64,000 bases of DNA, from assembly GCA_945872365.1 (NCBI GenBank), contig CAMBZJ010000013.1, forward strand, positions 1-64,000. Direction: 5' to 3'. The notes under the pieces are model-generated. The model made no database searches and was not told the DNA's origin. It was given only the letters and a program-made list of their open reading frames with translations. Every line of letters starts with the position of its first letter. Position 1 is the stretch's first letter. Of the stretch, positions 16,113 to 24,098 are shown piece after piece. Position numbers and translations under genes: made by a program. This stretch comes from Klebsiella pneumoniae. GTDB taxonomy: Bacteria; Desulfobacterota; Binatia; UBA12015.

Positions 16113-17563
16113 GGGTGCCCCCCGGCGCGCGGAGCCGCCGTCGCGGACGCCCGACCGGTGGCGCGGTTGCCCCCGGCGGAGGCGGGTGCGGCCGGGGTCG
16201 GGGTCCGCGGATCGGTCGCGTCGCCTTCGTCGATCGTGCCGCGGACACGCGGCAGGTCGCGGCCGACCGTGCGCTCGATCTCGGCCCAGGTGAGTTCGAA
16301 CTCCGCCTGCGTGGCGACGTGTTCGAGGTGCGCCTGCTCGATCGCACGCACCGTGTCGAGGAAGGCCATCAGGTCCACCGCGCCCGAGGCATAGGCCGCC
16401 TCGGTGACGCGCAGTGCCTGCTCGGCCTGCGGAATGTGGGTGTCGAGAAAGAGGTCGTGCTGGAGGACGTCGGTGCGGGCGCGCAGCAGCAGTTCCTCGA
16501 TCGAGCGGCGGATGCGGTCCTCGAGCGCACGCTTGTCGGCGCGCGCCGCCGCAATGCGCGCGTTCCCCTCCGCCATCGCCGCCTCGTACTTGCGGCGCTG
16601 GACGAACGGCAGGGTGATCGAGGCCATCGCGCCGAAGCCGTCGCGCTGGTCGTGGTTCACGAAACGCCCGACCGACACCTCGAAGTCCGGGTAGAAGCCC
16701 TTCTCCGCGAGCGCCACGCCCGCCTGCTCGCGGCCGATCGCAGCGTCCCGACCGAGCAGCTCCGGGCGGGCCTCGAAGGCGATCTCGCCGAGTTCCGCGG
16801 CGGTCCAGCCGACCCGCGGGTGACCGGGCGCCTGCGGTCCGCCGAGCGGCGTTGCGGGGTCGCGGCTCAGGAGCGAATTGATCCGCACCCGCGCCTGGTC
16901 GATCGCCAGGTCGCCGGTGCGCACCCGGTTGATCGAGTGTCCGAGTTCGACCTGGGCTCGCAGGACGTCGGCTTGTGGCACGTCCCCGGTCCCGTATTTC
17001 TGCTCGGCGGTGCGCGCAAAGCGCTCGAGGATCTGGCGTTCGCGGGCGAAGATCTCGGCGTCGGCGCGCGCCTTCCAGTACGCGACGAAGGCCCCCTTCA
17101 GTTCGAACTCGACGTCGAGCCGTGCCGCGTTGGCCTCGGTGCGCGCGACGTCGGCGTCGCGCTCGGCCATCTCCCCGGTGAGCCGGCGCTTGCCCGGGAA
17201 CGGCACTCTCTGGGACAGCCGGAAGATGTTGTTGTCCGCCTGGTCGAGCTTGACGCCGTCGGGAAAGTTCCAGGCCTCCCAGCCGAGCGTCGGATCATCG
17301 AGAGCCGACACCCGCGCGGGGACGGCCGCCGCGGCGCCCGCCCGCGCCTCGGCCGCCGCGATGAGCGGGTTGCGCGTGCGGGCCTCCCGCAGGAGGTCGG
17401 CGAGGCGTACGACCGGGAGGACTCCGGCGCGCGGGCCGGTTTCGGGACCCGCGACGGAGACCCGGCCGCCTCCGGCGCACGGGAGCAGGACGATTCCGAG
17501 CGCCAGCGCGACCTGCGCTGCGCTCCGCGCCACAACGGTCCGGGGGTTCGGGAGTCGATCCAT
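16109..17563 (-). CDS. cusC: CusC/TolC-type outer-membrane efflux channel
   Basis: 484 residues of the outer-membrane efflux protein family, with two repeated coiled-coil helical hairpins. Seen: hydrophobic signal near residues 15-30, LADLLREARTRNPLIAAAEARAGAA at the start of the first repeat, FRLSQRVPFPGKR, KYGTGDVPQADVLRAQVELG, and the second-repeat counterpart YASGAVDLMAFLDTVRA. The C-terminus (last ~50 residues) is a disordered Pro/Ala tail. It is first in the cusCBA operon and overlaps cusB by 4 nt. The start at ATG 17563 has no Shine-Dalgarno and sits 6 nt after a CGTATTCC box shared with the divergent ECF sigma gene. Confidence 0.92.
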   Translation of the reverse strand: MDRLPNPRTVVARSAAQVALALGIVLLPCAGGGRVSVAGPETGPRAGVLPVVRLADLLREARTRNPLIAAAEARAGAAAAVPARVSALDDPTLGWEAWNFPDGVKLDQADNNIFRLSQRVPFPGKRRLTGEMAERDADVARTEANAARLDVEFELKGAFVAYWKARADAEIFARERQILERFARTAEQKYGTGDVPQADVLRAQVELGHSINRVRTGDLAIDQARVRINSLLSRDPATPLGGPQAPGHPRVGWTAAELGEIAFEARPELLGRDAAIGREQAGVALAEKGFYPDFEVSVGRFVNHDQRDGFGAMASITLPFVQRRKYEAAMAEGNARIAAARADKRALEDRIRRSIEELLLRARTDVLQHDLFLDTHIPQAEQALRVTEAAYASGAVDLMAFLDTVRAIEQAHLEHVATQAEFELTWAEIERTVGRDLPRVRGTIDEGDATDPRTPTPAAPASAGGNRATGRASATAAPRAGGHP

Positions 17564-17569
17564 CGACTC

Positions 17570-17600
17570 GGAATACGTCCGGGCCGGCCCCCGGTAACGC
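17570..17600 (-). promoter_or_regulatory. Putative ECF-sigma promoter of cusCBA
   Basis: Read on the minus strand: GCGTTAC (17600-17594), 16 nt, CGTATTCC (17577-17570), then 6 nt to ATG 17563. It differs at only one of 15 fixed positions from the element in front of the ECF sigma gene, with identical spacing. The short distance to the start implies a leaderless cus mRNA. Confidence 0.65.
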
Positions 17601-17732
17601 CACTCACCGGCGCCTGCCTGCCCGGGCGGACGATCGCGCGACGCGCGACCACGCTATCGGGCGGTCTGCTAGTCTCGACCGGCCCAGCGCGGTTCTCCGG
17701 CGCCCGCGCGCATGGCCCCGATTTCCGGGTCG

Positions 17733-17751
17733 TGCGCGCGTTACGCGCGCA
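17733..17751. promoter_or_regulatory. Perfect 9-bp palindrome over the -35 box of the ECF gene
   Basis: TGCGCGCGTTACGCGCGCA is two 9-bp arms around a single T. It covers the GTTAC box of the ECF promoter, so a repressor or metal sensor binding here would block transcription. It may instead be a by-product of alternating GC. Confidence 0.4.
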
Positions 17752-17768
17752 GCCCCCGCGCGTATACC
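17738..17768 (+). promoter_or_regulatory. Putative autoregulatory ECF promoter
   Basis: GCGTTAC (17738-17744), 16 nt, CGTATACC (17761-17768), followed by AAGGA and GTG 17784. It matches the cusC promoter element in sequence and spacing, as expected if the ECF sigma factor transcribes its own gene and the efflux operon. Confidence 0.65.
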
Positions 17769-17783
17769 CAAGGACGACGACGC

Positions 17784-18392
17784 GTGACCGACGAGTCGAC
17801 CAGCGACGAGATCCTCATGGCCGCCTACCAGGCAGGAAATCCGCGGGCGTTCCGCACCCTCCACGACCGCCACGGCGCGAGCGTCTACGGTTTTCTCGTC
17901 CGCCGCCTGGGCGACCGGGCCGCGGCGGAGGATCTCTACCAGGAGACCTTCCTGCGCCTGCACCGGGCGCGTGCTTCCTGGGATCCCGAGCGACCGCTGC
18001 GCCCCTGGCTGTTCGGCATCGTCCACAACCTCCTGGCCGACCACCTGCGGGCCCGCGGACGCTCGCCGGAGCGCGCCGATGCCGACGCCGTCGATCGCGC
18101 CGCTTCCGGCCGGGCGACGGGCCCGTGGGACGGGATCGCCTCGGGCGCCCCTTCAGACCCGGAGCGCGCCGCGGCGACGCGGGAGTCGACCGAGGCGCTC
18201 GACCGCGCCCTGCGACGCCTGCCCGACGACGAGGCGACCGTGCTCCTGCTCGCGCGCGTCGAGGGCCTGCCCTACGAGGCGATCGGTGCCATCCTGGGGC
18301 GCTCGCCCGCCGCGGCCAAGCAACTCGCCTACCGGGCGCTCAAGCGGGTGCGCGCCGAACTCGCGGCGGCCGGGCACGGAGAAGGCTCGTGA
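17784..18392 (+). CDS. ECF-family RNA polymerase sigma factor
   Basis: 202-residue sigma-70 factor with only regions 2 and 4. Region 2: AFRTLHDRHGASVYGFLVRRLGDRAAAEDLYQETFLRLHRAR, with the -10-binding helix and RPWLFGIVHNLLADHLRARGR. Region 4 helix-turn-helix: LRRLPDDEATVLLLARVEGLPYEAIGAILGRSPAAAKQLAYRALKRVRAEL. GTG 17784 is preceded by AAGGA. The stop overlaps the anti-sigma start by 4 nt. It diverges from cusCBA and shares a promoter-like element with it, so metal-responsive control of efflux is the natural reading. The ECF subgroup cannot be set by eye. Confidence 0.93.
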   Translation: MTDESTSDEILMAAYQAGNPRAFRTLHDRHGASVYGFLVRRLGDRAAAEDLYQETFLRLHRARASWDPERPLRPWLFGIVHNLLADHLRARGRSPERADADAVDRAASGRATGPWDGIASGAPSDPERAAATRESTEALDRALRRLPDDEATVLLLARVEGLPYEAIGAILGRSPAAAKQLAYRALKRVRAELAAAGHGEGS

Positions 18393-19327
18393 ACCGCATC
18401 ACCGACCGCGCTTGCGGCACCGTCGAGATCCTCCTCATGGACGAACTCGACGGCTCGATCGGCGAGGCCGAGCGGCACGCCCTCGATGCACACCTCTCGG
18501 GCTGCGAGGACTGCTCCCGCGCACGGCGCGACCTGCGCGAATCATGGGACGCCCTCGCCGCCACCCGGCCCGTCGAGCCGCCCGTGGCCCTGCGCGAGCG
18601 GACGACGCAGCGGGTGTCGGCGCTGCTCGCCGACGAGCGCGCGGATCACCGCGCGAGACGCGAGGCCAGAGCGGACTCGCCGGGGGTCGTCGCGCCGATG
18701 CGCGACACCTCGCGCGACTGGAGCCTCGTTCCGCTCGCCGTCGCCTCCGCATTGCTGGTCGCCGCAGTGACGATGCTGCTTCTCGGCGGACTGGTCTGGG
18801 GCACCGCTCTGCCGCAGAGCCACGTCTTCTTCTGTGCCGCGACCTACACCGGCCTGCTGGTCGGGGCCTTCTCCTGGATCTACAGCGCCACCACGGTGCG
18901 CGGCCTGCACCTCGACGCCGCGGCGCGGATCGGCGTGATCGCGCTCGCCATCACCATCGCTGCGACGACCGCCTGTCCCGGCTTCCACGTGCTCGCGTGG
19001 TGGGACCGCTCGATCCCCGGGCGGTGGCTCACCGGGACGATCGGCCCGGGCGGCAGCTCGCTCATCTTCGGGTTCGCCTACGGGTTGGTACCGGGATTCC
19101 TCGCCGCACTTTTCGGCGGACGCATGCTGGCCGAGCGGCCGGTCGCCAACGCGCTGGTCGCCGCGACGGTCGTCTTCCTGCTCGCCCTGCCGGTCGTGTA
19201 CCTGCAGTCGGCTCCCTTCACCTCCGGGCTGATCGCGAGCTGGGTGGCCGGGATCGCCGCCGGCACGCTTTGCGGGGTCGGAGGCGCCGTCCGGGTTCGC
19301 CGCCGCACCGCGGGGCTCGCCACCTAG
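18389..19327 (+). CDS. Membrane anti-sigma factor with zinc-finger domain
   Basis: 312 residues. The N-terminal ~100 form an anti-sigma zinc-binding domain with His35-x3-Cys39-x2-Cys42 (HLSGCEDC). The C-terminal ~200 contain about six hydrophobic segments (for example LVPLAVASALLVAAVTMLLLGGLVWG and ALVAATVVFLLALPVVYL), resembling the NrsF/DUF1109-like membrane part. It should hold the upstream ECF sigma factor at the membrane until an envelope or metal signal releases it. GTG 18389 overlaps the sigma stop (GTGA), so the pair is translated together. The internal FHVLAWW and RSIPGRW loops are rich in His/Trp. Confidence 0.88.
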   Translation: MNRITDRACGTVEILLMDELDGSIGEAERHALDAHLSGCEDCSRARRDLRESWDALAATRPVEPPVALRERTTQRVSALLADERADHRARREARADSPGVVAPMRDTSRDWSLVPLAVASALLVAAVTMLLLGGLVWGTALPQSHVFFCAATYTGLLVGAFSWIYSATTVRGLHLDAAARIGVIALAITIAATTACPGFHVLAWWDRSIPGRWLTGTIGPGGSSLIFGFAYGLVPGFLAALFGGRMLAERPVANALVAATVVFLLALPVVYLQSAPFTSGLIASWVAGIAAGTLCGVGGAVRVRRRTAGLAT

Positions 19328-19354
19328 TCGACGCGACCGGCCGGCGCTGCGCGC

Positions 19355-20005
19355 TCAGGGGGCCGCGACGAGAGGATGCACGACGAGCACCGCTAGGTCC
19401 CAGGCGAGGTGCGCGACGATCACCGCGGCGAGACTTCCCGACCATGACCGCAGGACGTTCCAGCAGAACCCGACGCACAGGCAGGTGAGCACCAGCGCCG
19501 GCGAGCCGATCGGGGCATGGGCAAGCGCGTAGAGGATCGACCCGAGGATCGCGACACCGAACCAGCCGAAGTGTGTGGCGAGTGCCGAATGGACTGCCCC
19601 CCGCCAGACGATCTCCTCGCTGGCCACGACCACCGGCAGGAGGAGCAGGATCCCGGTGAGGCCGGGTCGTCCGAACGCGACGTAGAGATGCGTCACGTCG
19701 TCGCGGATCCCCGGCAGGACGGCCGTGACCGGCGGGAAGAGCGCGAACGTCGCGGCCGCCATCGCGCAGCCCACCACCAGTCCGAGCAGGAGCTTCGATG
19801 GAGCCGCATCGAGCGCATCCGCCAGCGCCCCGCCTTCCAGACCCACGGCGAGCGCACCGAGCGTCGACGCGGTCAGGCCGACGGCCGGCCAGATGCCGAA
19901 GGAGCGCGAGAGCCCCGCCCCGCACGCCCAGAGCACGACCATGACGGCCGCGATCGCATCCGACCGGGCTGGTCGCGACGCGGGAATCGTGAGCGGTGCG
20001 CTCAC
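19355..20005 (-). CDS. CPBP-family intramembrane metalloprotease
   Basis: About 216 residues with several TM helices. The CPBP (CAAX/Abi) motifs are present: EEIVWRG (paired Glu and Arg, catalytic), a second-helix stretch with FGWFGVAILGSILYALAHAPIG (His), and a last helix with CVGFCWNVLRSWSGSLAAVIVAHLAWDL (catalytic His). Members cleave prenylated or membrane proteins, and some act in bacteriocin immunity. The target here is unknown. The GTG start at 20005 overlaps the upstream NAD(P)-binding gene stop (GTGA), giving a two-gene operon. Confidence 0.88.
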   Translation of the reverse strand: MSAPLTIPASRPARSDAIAAVMVVLWACGAGLSRSFGIWPAVGLTASTLGALAVGLEGGALADALDAAPSKLLLGLVVGCAMAAATFALFPPVTAVLPGIRDDVTHLYVAFGRPGLTGILLLLPVVVASEEIVWRGAVHSALATHFGWFGVAILGSILYALAHAPIGSPALVLTCLCVGFCWNVLRSWSGSLAAVIVAHLAWDLAVLVVHPLVAAP

Positions 20006-20997
20006 GCCCGGGCGCCCCGTGCCGCCAGCAGGATCCGCTCGATCACCCCCCATGCACCCGGCACCGGGCCCTCGGCGCGCTCGGCGGCGAGCGCCCGGCG
20101 CGCCGCCTCCTCGAAGCGGATCAGCGGGGCGCGACCGACGAGCTTCCAGAAGCGATCGTCCTTGGCGAGCAGGTCGTCCTTCAGTCCGACGACGACCTCG
20201 CGCGCCACCGACCACTCGGCGCGGGTGACGAAGCGGACCCAGTGCGACGAAAGTCGCGGCGAGACGAACGGCACCTGGATCATGAGCGGCCGCGAGGCAC
20301 CGAGAACCTCCGCCGTGCGCTCGAGGATCTCGCGACCGGAGAGAATGTCGGGGCCGGGAATGTCGAACCACCCGCTGCCGGGGACGGGCACGTCGATCGA
20401 CCCGAGGAGGGCGGCGACGACGTCGTCGATCGCGACCGGCTGGGTGCGCGACTCGAGCCAGCGCGGCAGCACCATGAGCGGCAGCCGGGCCGCGAGATCA
20501 CGCACGATGAGCCAGCTCAGGCTGCCGTATCCGATGATCATGCTCGCGCGCAGTTCGACCGTCTCCACGCTTCCCGAGCGCAGCGTCTCGCCGACTTCCT
20601 GGCGGCTGCGCAGGTGCTCGGAGGCATCGCGCGGCGCCGCGACCCCGCCGAGGTAGACGATGCGCCGGACGCCGCTCGCCTCGGCCGCCCGGAGGAAATT
20701 GCTCGCCTGCTCGATCTCGGCGCGGCGGAAGTCCGCGCCTGCCGACGCCATACCGTGCACGAGGTAAAAGGCCGCGTCGCAGCCCTCGAGCGCGCGCGCC
20801 GTGGCGGACTCGTCGGCGACATCGGCGGCAACCCAGGAGCGGGTAGGCCAGCGACGCGTGGCGCGCGCGGCGTCGCGCGTGGCACAGCGAACGGAAAAGC
20901 CCGCGGCTTCGAGCGCGGGCAACACCGCGTTGCCCACGAAACCGGTGGCACCCGTCAACAGGATGCCGCGACCGGCTCCCGACTTCTTACCCGACAT
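20002..20997 (-). CDS. NAD(P)-binding atypical SDR (NmrA/epimerase-like)
   Basis: 331 residues with an N-terminal Rossmann fold: ILLTGATGFVGNAV, then FYLVHGM and RRIVYLGGV where the SDR Ser/Tyr region lies, and DVVAALLGSID in the C-terminal substrate domain. This is the atypical SDR_a5/YbjT-like group of NAD(P)H-binding proteins; the classical YxxxK triad is not clear, so it may sense or bind NAD(P)H rather than catalyse. ATG 20997 is preferred over GTG 21003, two codons upstream. It is translationally coupled to the CPBP protease gene. Confidence 0.85.
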   Translation of the reverse strand: MSGKKSGAGRGILLTGATGFVGNAVLPALEAAGFSVRCATRDAARATRRWPTRSWVAADVADESATARALEGCDAAFYLVHGMASAGADFRRAEIEQASNFLRAAEASGVRRIVYLGGVAAPRDASEHLRSRQEVGETLRSGSVETVELRASMIIGYGSLSWLIVRDLAARLPLMVLPRWLESRTQPVAIDDVVAALLGSIDVPVPGSGWFDIPGPDILSGREILERTAEVLGASRPLMIQVPFVSPRLSSHWVRFVTRAEWSVAREVVVGLKDDLLAKDDRFWKLVGRAPLIRFEEAARRALAAERAEGPVPGAWGVIERILLAARGARA

Positions 20998-21157
20998 GAC
21001 CACTCCCGCCCGCCGGGACGCGCACCACCCGGATCTGAGGGGAGCGCGTGCCGATTCTCGGCCTTGACGCTACGCGGATCCGCGAATCGCACCAGAGCGG
21101 CGGTACCGGATTTCCGCACCGGCCCCACGAAATGCCGGGAGGGGCGGCATGCGGCGC

Positions 21158-21180
21158 CCCGGGGGAGTTCGTCCCCCGGG
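21158..21180 (-). terminator. Hairpin after the 69-residue membrane protein gene
   Basis: CCCGGGGGA (21158-21166), 5-nt loop, TCCCCCGGG (21172-21180), a 9-bp perfect stem 19 nt past the stop of the minus-strand small gene. No T-run. The rest of 21004-21198 shows nothing else. Confidence 0.45.
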
Positions 21181-21198
21181 ACGCCGTCGAGTGCCGGA

Positions 21199-21408
21199 TC
21201 AGGCCCCGGCCGGACGCGCCGATGCGCCCATCCCGGGAACCCGCGAGAACGGTCGCCCCTGGGCCCGCATCAGCGTGGCGACACCGGCCCCGAGCGCAAA
21301 CGCGAGCGCGATCAATCCCGCCCATGCAAAGGGCGTTGGATGGAGCCAGAGCGCGAACGACGGCACCGGCGCGGGCACGGCTTCGATGAGGGTGGACAAT
21401 GCGAACAT
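21199..21408 (-). CDS. Small single-pass membrane protein
   Basis: 69 residues starting at ATG 21408, with an excellent ribosome-binding site (AGGAGG, 7 nt upstream), which makes it a real gene despite the GC-rich context. The sequence MFALSTLIEAVPAPVPS is followed by a strong TM segment (about residues 17-45, LWLHPTPFAWAGLIALAFAL), a short GxGVATLMRAQG turn and a Pro/Arg tail. I recognise no family. There is no close co-directional neighbour. The only functional statement possible is that it is an inner-membrane microprotein. Confidence 0.65.
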   Translation of the reverse strand: MFALSTLIEAVPAPVPSFALWLHPTPFAWAGLIALAFALGAGVATLMRAQGRPFSRVPGMGASARPAGA

Positions 21409-21705
21409 GATGGCACCTCCTGCCCAGGGGCGACTTGCAGGAAGGATGCCAGCGCCGTCGATTCACCGAACCGGCCCGTGAAACCGCCACTCCGGCTTGG
21501 GCTTCGTCCGGAGCCGGCCGCGGCGAAGCGAGTCGGCAACCGAAGATGTCGCGATTCGCACCGGCAGGCTGGCGCATGAGCGGACACCGTGAGACAGCCG
21601 AGTTCCCGGTCGTGCGATCGCCCGAATCGGCCCGACCGGCATACCATCTCGTCTCGTGTTCCCCACGCGGCCGCGTCGCCCGGCTCGCGACCGCTTGCGC
21701 TGCGA
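21409..21705. other. Intergenic stretch, nothing recognised
   Basis: About 300 nt between two minus-strand small genes. I looked for coding frames, hairpins, tRNA-like and repeat structure on both strands and found no convincing feature beyond the ribosome-binding site of the 69-residue gene at its left edge. Confidence 0.5.
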
Positions 21706-21858
21706 TCAGCGCCGGCCGCCGTAGCCGTAGACCGAGGAGCGCGCTCCGTCTCGCCAGCCGAGTATCCCGCCGAGCGTCGACCCGAAGACGGCACCCTGCG
21801 TGACGTAAAGCCACACGGCGGCGGCTCCGACCAGGAGCCCGTAGACGAACGTCTTCAT
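21706..21858 (-). CDS. 50-residue membrane microprotein
   Basis: An ATG at 21858 with AGGGG 6 nt upstream opens a 50-codon frame ending at TGA 21706-21708. It begins MKTFVYGLLVGAAAVWLYVT, a classical single TM helix, then QGAVFGSTLGGILGWRDG and a Tyr/Gly/Arg-rich tail ending YGYGGRR. A charged start, one helix and a C-terminal basic tail are typical of inner-membrane small proteins. It is easily missed because of its size. It diverges from the prenyltransferase gene 110 nt away. Function unknown. Confidence 0.6.
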   Translation of the reverse strand: MKTFVYGLLVGAAAVWLYVTQGAVFGSTLGGILGWRDGARSSVYGYGGRR

Positions 21859-21932
21859 GCGAGGCCCCTGGAGGCGCCCGTCGCACCAGGCGCGGGAAAG
21901 GTCGACTTCCGCTCCGCCCTCGGTCGGGCGTC

Positions 21933-21961
21933 TGGCCGACCTCCCCGGGATGCGGTAGCGA
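21933..21961 (+). promoter_or_regulatory. Putative leaderless promoter of the prenyltransferase gene
   Basis: TGGCCG (21933-21938), 17 nt, TAGCGA (21956-21961), 7 nt to ATG 21969, no Shine-Dalgarno. The -35 match is weak; the placement repeats that of other genes in the window. Confidence 0.3.
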
Positions 21962-21968
21962 TGGGGCC

Positions 21969-22976
21969 ATGAACGTAGCCATGTGGGGCAAGGCCCTGCG
22001 CGTGATTCCGCGCGTGGACAAGGACGAATGGAACTCGCTCGACGTCGTGTCGCGCTGGCTGATCGCGACGCGCTCGGCGGTCCTGGTCATGACCTTCAAC
22101 GCCGCGGCGATCGCCGGACTTCTCGCGGCCCGCGACGGACGCTTCCACCTCGTGCCTTGGCTCATGGTGACGATCGGCCTCCTGTTCGCGCACGCGACGA
22201 ACAACCTGGTGAACGACCTGACCGACCATGCGAAGGGAGTAGATAAGGACAACTACTTCCGGGCGCAATACGGCCCCCAGCCGCTCGAGCACGGGCTCCT
22301 CACCTGGAACCAGATGCTCACCTACATCGCCGTCACCGGGGCGATTGCGCTCGCGGCGGGACTCTACCTCGTTGCAACGCGCGGACAGGCGACGCTTGCG
22401 CTGCTCGGCATCGGAGCCTTCTTTGTCCTCTTCTACACCTGGCCGCTCAAGTACATCGGCCTCGGCGAGTTGGCGGTCATCCTGGTGTGGGGGCCGCTCA
22501 TGGTCGGTGGCGGCTACTACGTGATCGCCGGCGACTGGAACTGGCCGGTCATCGTCGCGAGCCTGCCGTGCGCACTCGCCGCGACGACCGTGCTCTTCGG
22601 CAAGCACATCGACAAGCTGCAGGCCGACGAGGCCAAGGGCATCCGGACCATGCCCGTGCTGCTCGGCGAGACGAACGCCCGCTGGGCGACGATCGGCATG
22701 CTCACGCTCCAGTACCTGCTCGTGTTCTGGCTGGTCGGCACGGGCAAGTTTTCCTGGCTCCTGCTCGCGGTGCTCGGAGCCGCCGGATGGTACTGGCACT
22801 CGCTGCAGGTCTATTCCCAGCCGCGCCCCGCGGCCCCCCCGGCGGAGTACCCGCCGAACGTCTGGCCGCTGTGGTACGCGGCGTTCGCCTTCCAGCACAC
22901 GCGCCGCTTCGGGCTGCTGTTCCTCGCGGGTCTCACCGCCGAGGTCGTCGCCCGCAAGCTCGGATGGATCGGCTGA
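21969..22976 (+). CDS. UbiA-family prenyltransferase, MenA-like
   Basis: 335-residue membrane protein with about eight to nine TM helices. The first Asp-rich motif is NNLVNDLTDHAKGVDKDN (about residues 76-92) and the second KHIDKLQADEAKGIRTMPVLLG, both binding Mg2+-prenyl diphosphate. The NDxxD...GxD form and the following RTMPVLLGE resemble MenA (1,4-dihydroxy-2-naphthoate prenyltransferase), so menaquinone synthesis is likely. Related UbiA enzymes on other aromatic acceptors cannot be excluded. The LLM oxidoreductase starts 28 nt downstream with its own GGAGG. Confidence 0.85.
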   Translation: MNVAMWGKALRVIPRVDKDEWNSLDVVSRWLIATRSAVLVMTFNAAAIAGLLAARDGRFHLVPWLMVTIGLLFAHATNNLVNDLTDHAKGVDKDNYFRAQYGPQPLEHGLLTWNQMLTYIAVTGAIALAAGLYLVATRGQATLALLGIGAFFVLFYTWPLKYIGLGELAVILVWGPLMVGGGYYVIAGDWNWPVIVASLPCALAATTVLFGKHIDKLQADEAKGIRTMPVLLGETNARWATIGMLTLQYLLVFWLVGTGKFSWLLLAVLGAAGWYWHSLQVYSQPRPAAPPAEYPPNVWPLWYAAFAFQHTRRFGLLFLAGLTAEVVARKLGWIG

Positions 22977-23004
22977 GCCCGCGCATCGCCGAACGGAGGA
23001 CCCG

Positions 23005-24021
23005 ATGAAGCTCGACACCGGACTCGTGGCCGCAAATCTCCGCGAAGTGCCCGCCGCCGCGAGGGCGGCCGAGGCGATGGGGTTCGACGCCCTGTGGACG
23101 GCGGAGACCGGCCACGACGCCTTCTTCCCGCTCGTCCTTGCGGCCGAGCACACCGAGCGGGTGAAGCTCGGGACGTCGATCGCCGTCGCCTTCCCGCGCA
23201 GCCCGATGGTGCACGCGATGAATGCCTGGGACCTCCAGGCGCTCTCCGGCGGTCGCTTCATCCTGGGCCTCGGCACCCAGGTGAAGGCGCACAACGAGCG
23301 CCGCTTCGGCGTGAAGTGGGAGGCGCCCGTCCCGCGCCTGCGCGAGATGATCCATTTCATCCGCGCCGCCTGGGACAGCTTCCAGAATGGCACCCGCCCG
23401 CGCTTCGAGGGCAAGTACTACAACTTCACGCTCATGACACCGTTCTTCAGCGGCGGCCCGATCGAGCACCCGAACATTCCGATCTACATCGCGGGCGTGA
23501 ACGAGTACATGTGCCGCCTCGCGGGCGAGATCTGCGACGGCTTCCACGTCCACCCGTTCCACTCGCTCGAGTACCTGCGCGGGGCGATCATGCCCAACGT
23601 CGCGGCGGGTGCCGCGAAGGCGGGGCGTGACCCTAAGGACTGCAAGCTCTCGACCTCGGCCTTCGTCATCATCGGCGACACCGAGAAGGAGCGCGAGGGC
23701 CTCAAGGGCCTCGTGAAGCAGCAGATCTCGTTCTACGCTTCGACCCCGGCCTACCGCCCGGTGCTGGAGATGCACGGTTGGGGAGACCTGCAGGAGAAGC
23801 TGAACGAGATGACCCGGCGCGGCGACTGGACCGGCATGGCGAGCCTGATCTCCGACGAGATGCTCGACGCCTTCGCGACGACCGGCACCTGGTCGGAGAT
23901 CGCGGGCAAACTGAAGGACAAGTACGGCGGCATCCTCGATCGCCTGGGCTTCTACGTGCCCTTCCGGGAGGGCGAACACGCCGAGCGCTGGCGCGACGTG
24001 GTGCGCGCCTTCCGCGAGTAG
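23005..24021 (+). CDS. LLM-class, probably F420-dependent, oxidoreductase (TIGR03617-like)
   Basis: 338-residue luciferase-like monooxygenase fold (TIM barrel). Visible: MKLDTGLVAANLREVPAAARAAEAMGFDALW, TAETGHDAFFPLVLAAEHTERVKLGTSIAVAFPRSPM, the sheet-6 LSGGRFILGLGTQVKAHNERRFG, and FVIIGDTEKEREGLKGLVKQQISFYASTPAYRPVLEMHG. The pattern matches the TIGR03617 group of putative F420-dependent oxidoreductases. Substrate unknown. GGAGG precedes ATG 23005. It lies directly after the MenA-like gene, and a strong hairpin follows the stop. Whether this organism makes F420 is not shown in the window. Confidence 0.88.
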   Translation: MKLDTGLVAANLREVPAAARAAEAMGFDALWTAETGHDAFFPLVLAAEHTERVKLGTSIAVAFPRSPMVHAMNAWDLQALSGGRFILGLGTQVKAHNERRFGVKWEAPVPRLREMIHFIRAAWDSFQNGTRPRFEGKYYNFTLMTPFFSGGPIEHPNIPIYIAGVNEYMCRLAGEICDGFHVHPFHSLEYLRGAIMPNVAAGAAKAGRDPKDCKLSTSAFVIIGDTEKEREGLKGLVKQQISFYASTPAYRPVLEMHGWGDLQEKLNEMTRRGDWTGMASLISDEMLDAFATTGTWSEIAGKLKDKYGGILDRLGFYVPFREGEHAERWRDVVRAFRE

Positions 24022-24068
24022 GCCTCCGTCGTGGCCAGGCCGGCGGCGCGGTCGAGCGGTGACGACCC

Positions 24069-24098
24069 GACGGGGCGCCGTGCTTCGCGGCGCCCGTC
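24069..24098. terminator. Bidirectional hairpin between convergent genes
   Basis: GACGGGGCGCCG (24069-24080), 7-nt loop, CGGCGCCCGTC (24088-24098): 11 paired bases with one bulged G, between the LLM gene and the YfhO-like gene, whose stop codon it overlaps. Confidence 0.55.

Noticed and set aside
11663-18388. Very long open frames opposite the cus genes, including one of 864 codons at 13199-15793
   Set aside because: They run antisense to well-recognised CusA/B/C proteins, are Arg/Pro/Gly/His-rich and match no family. They are a by-product of high GC at third codon positions.
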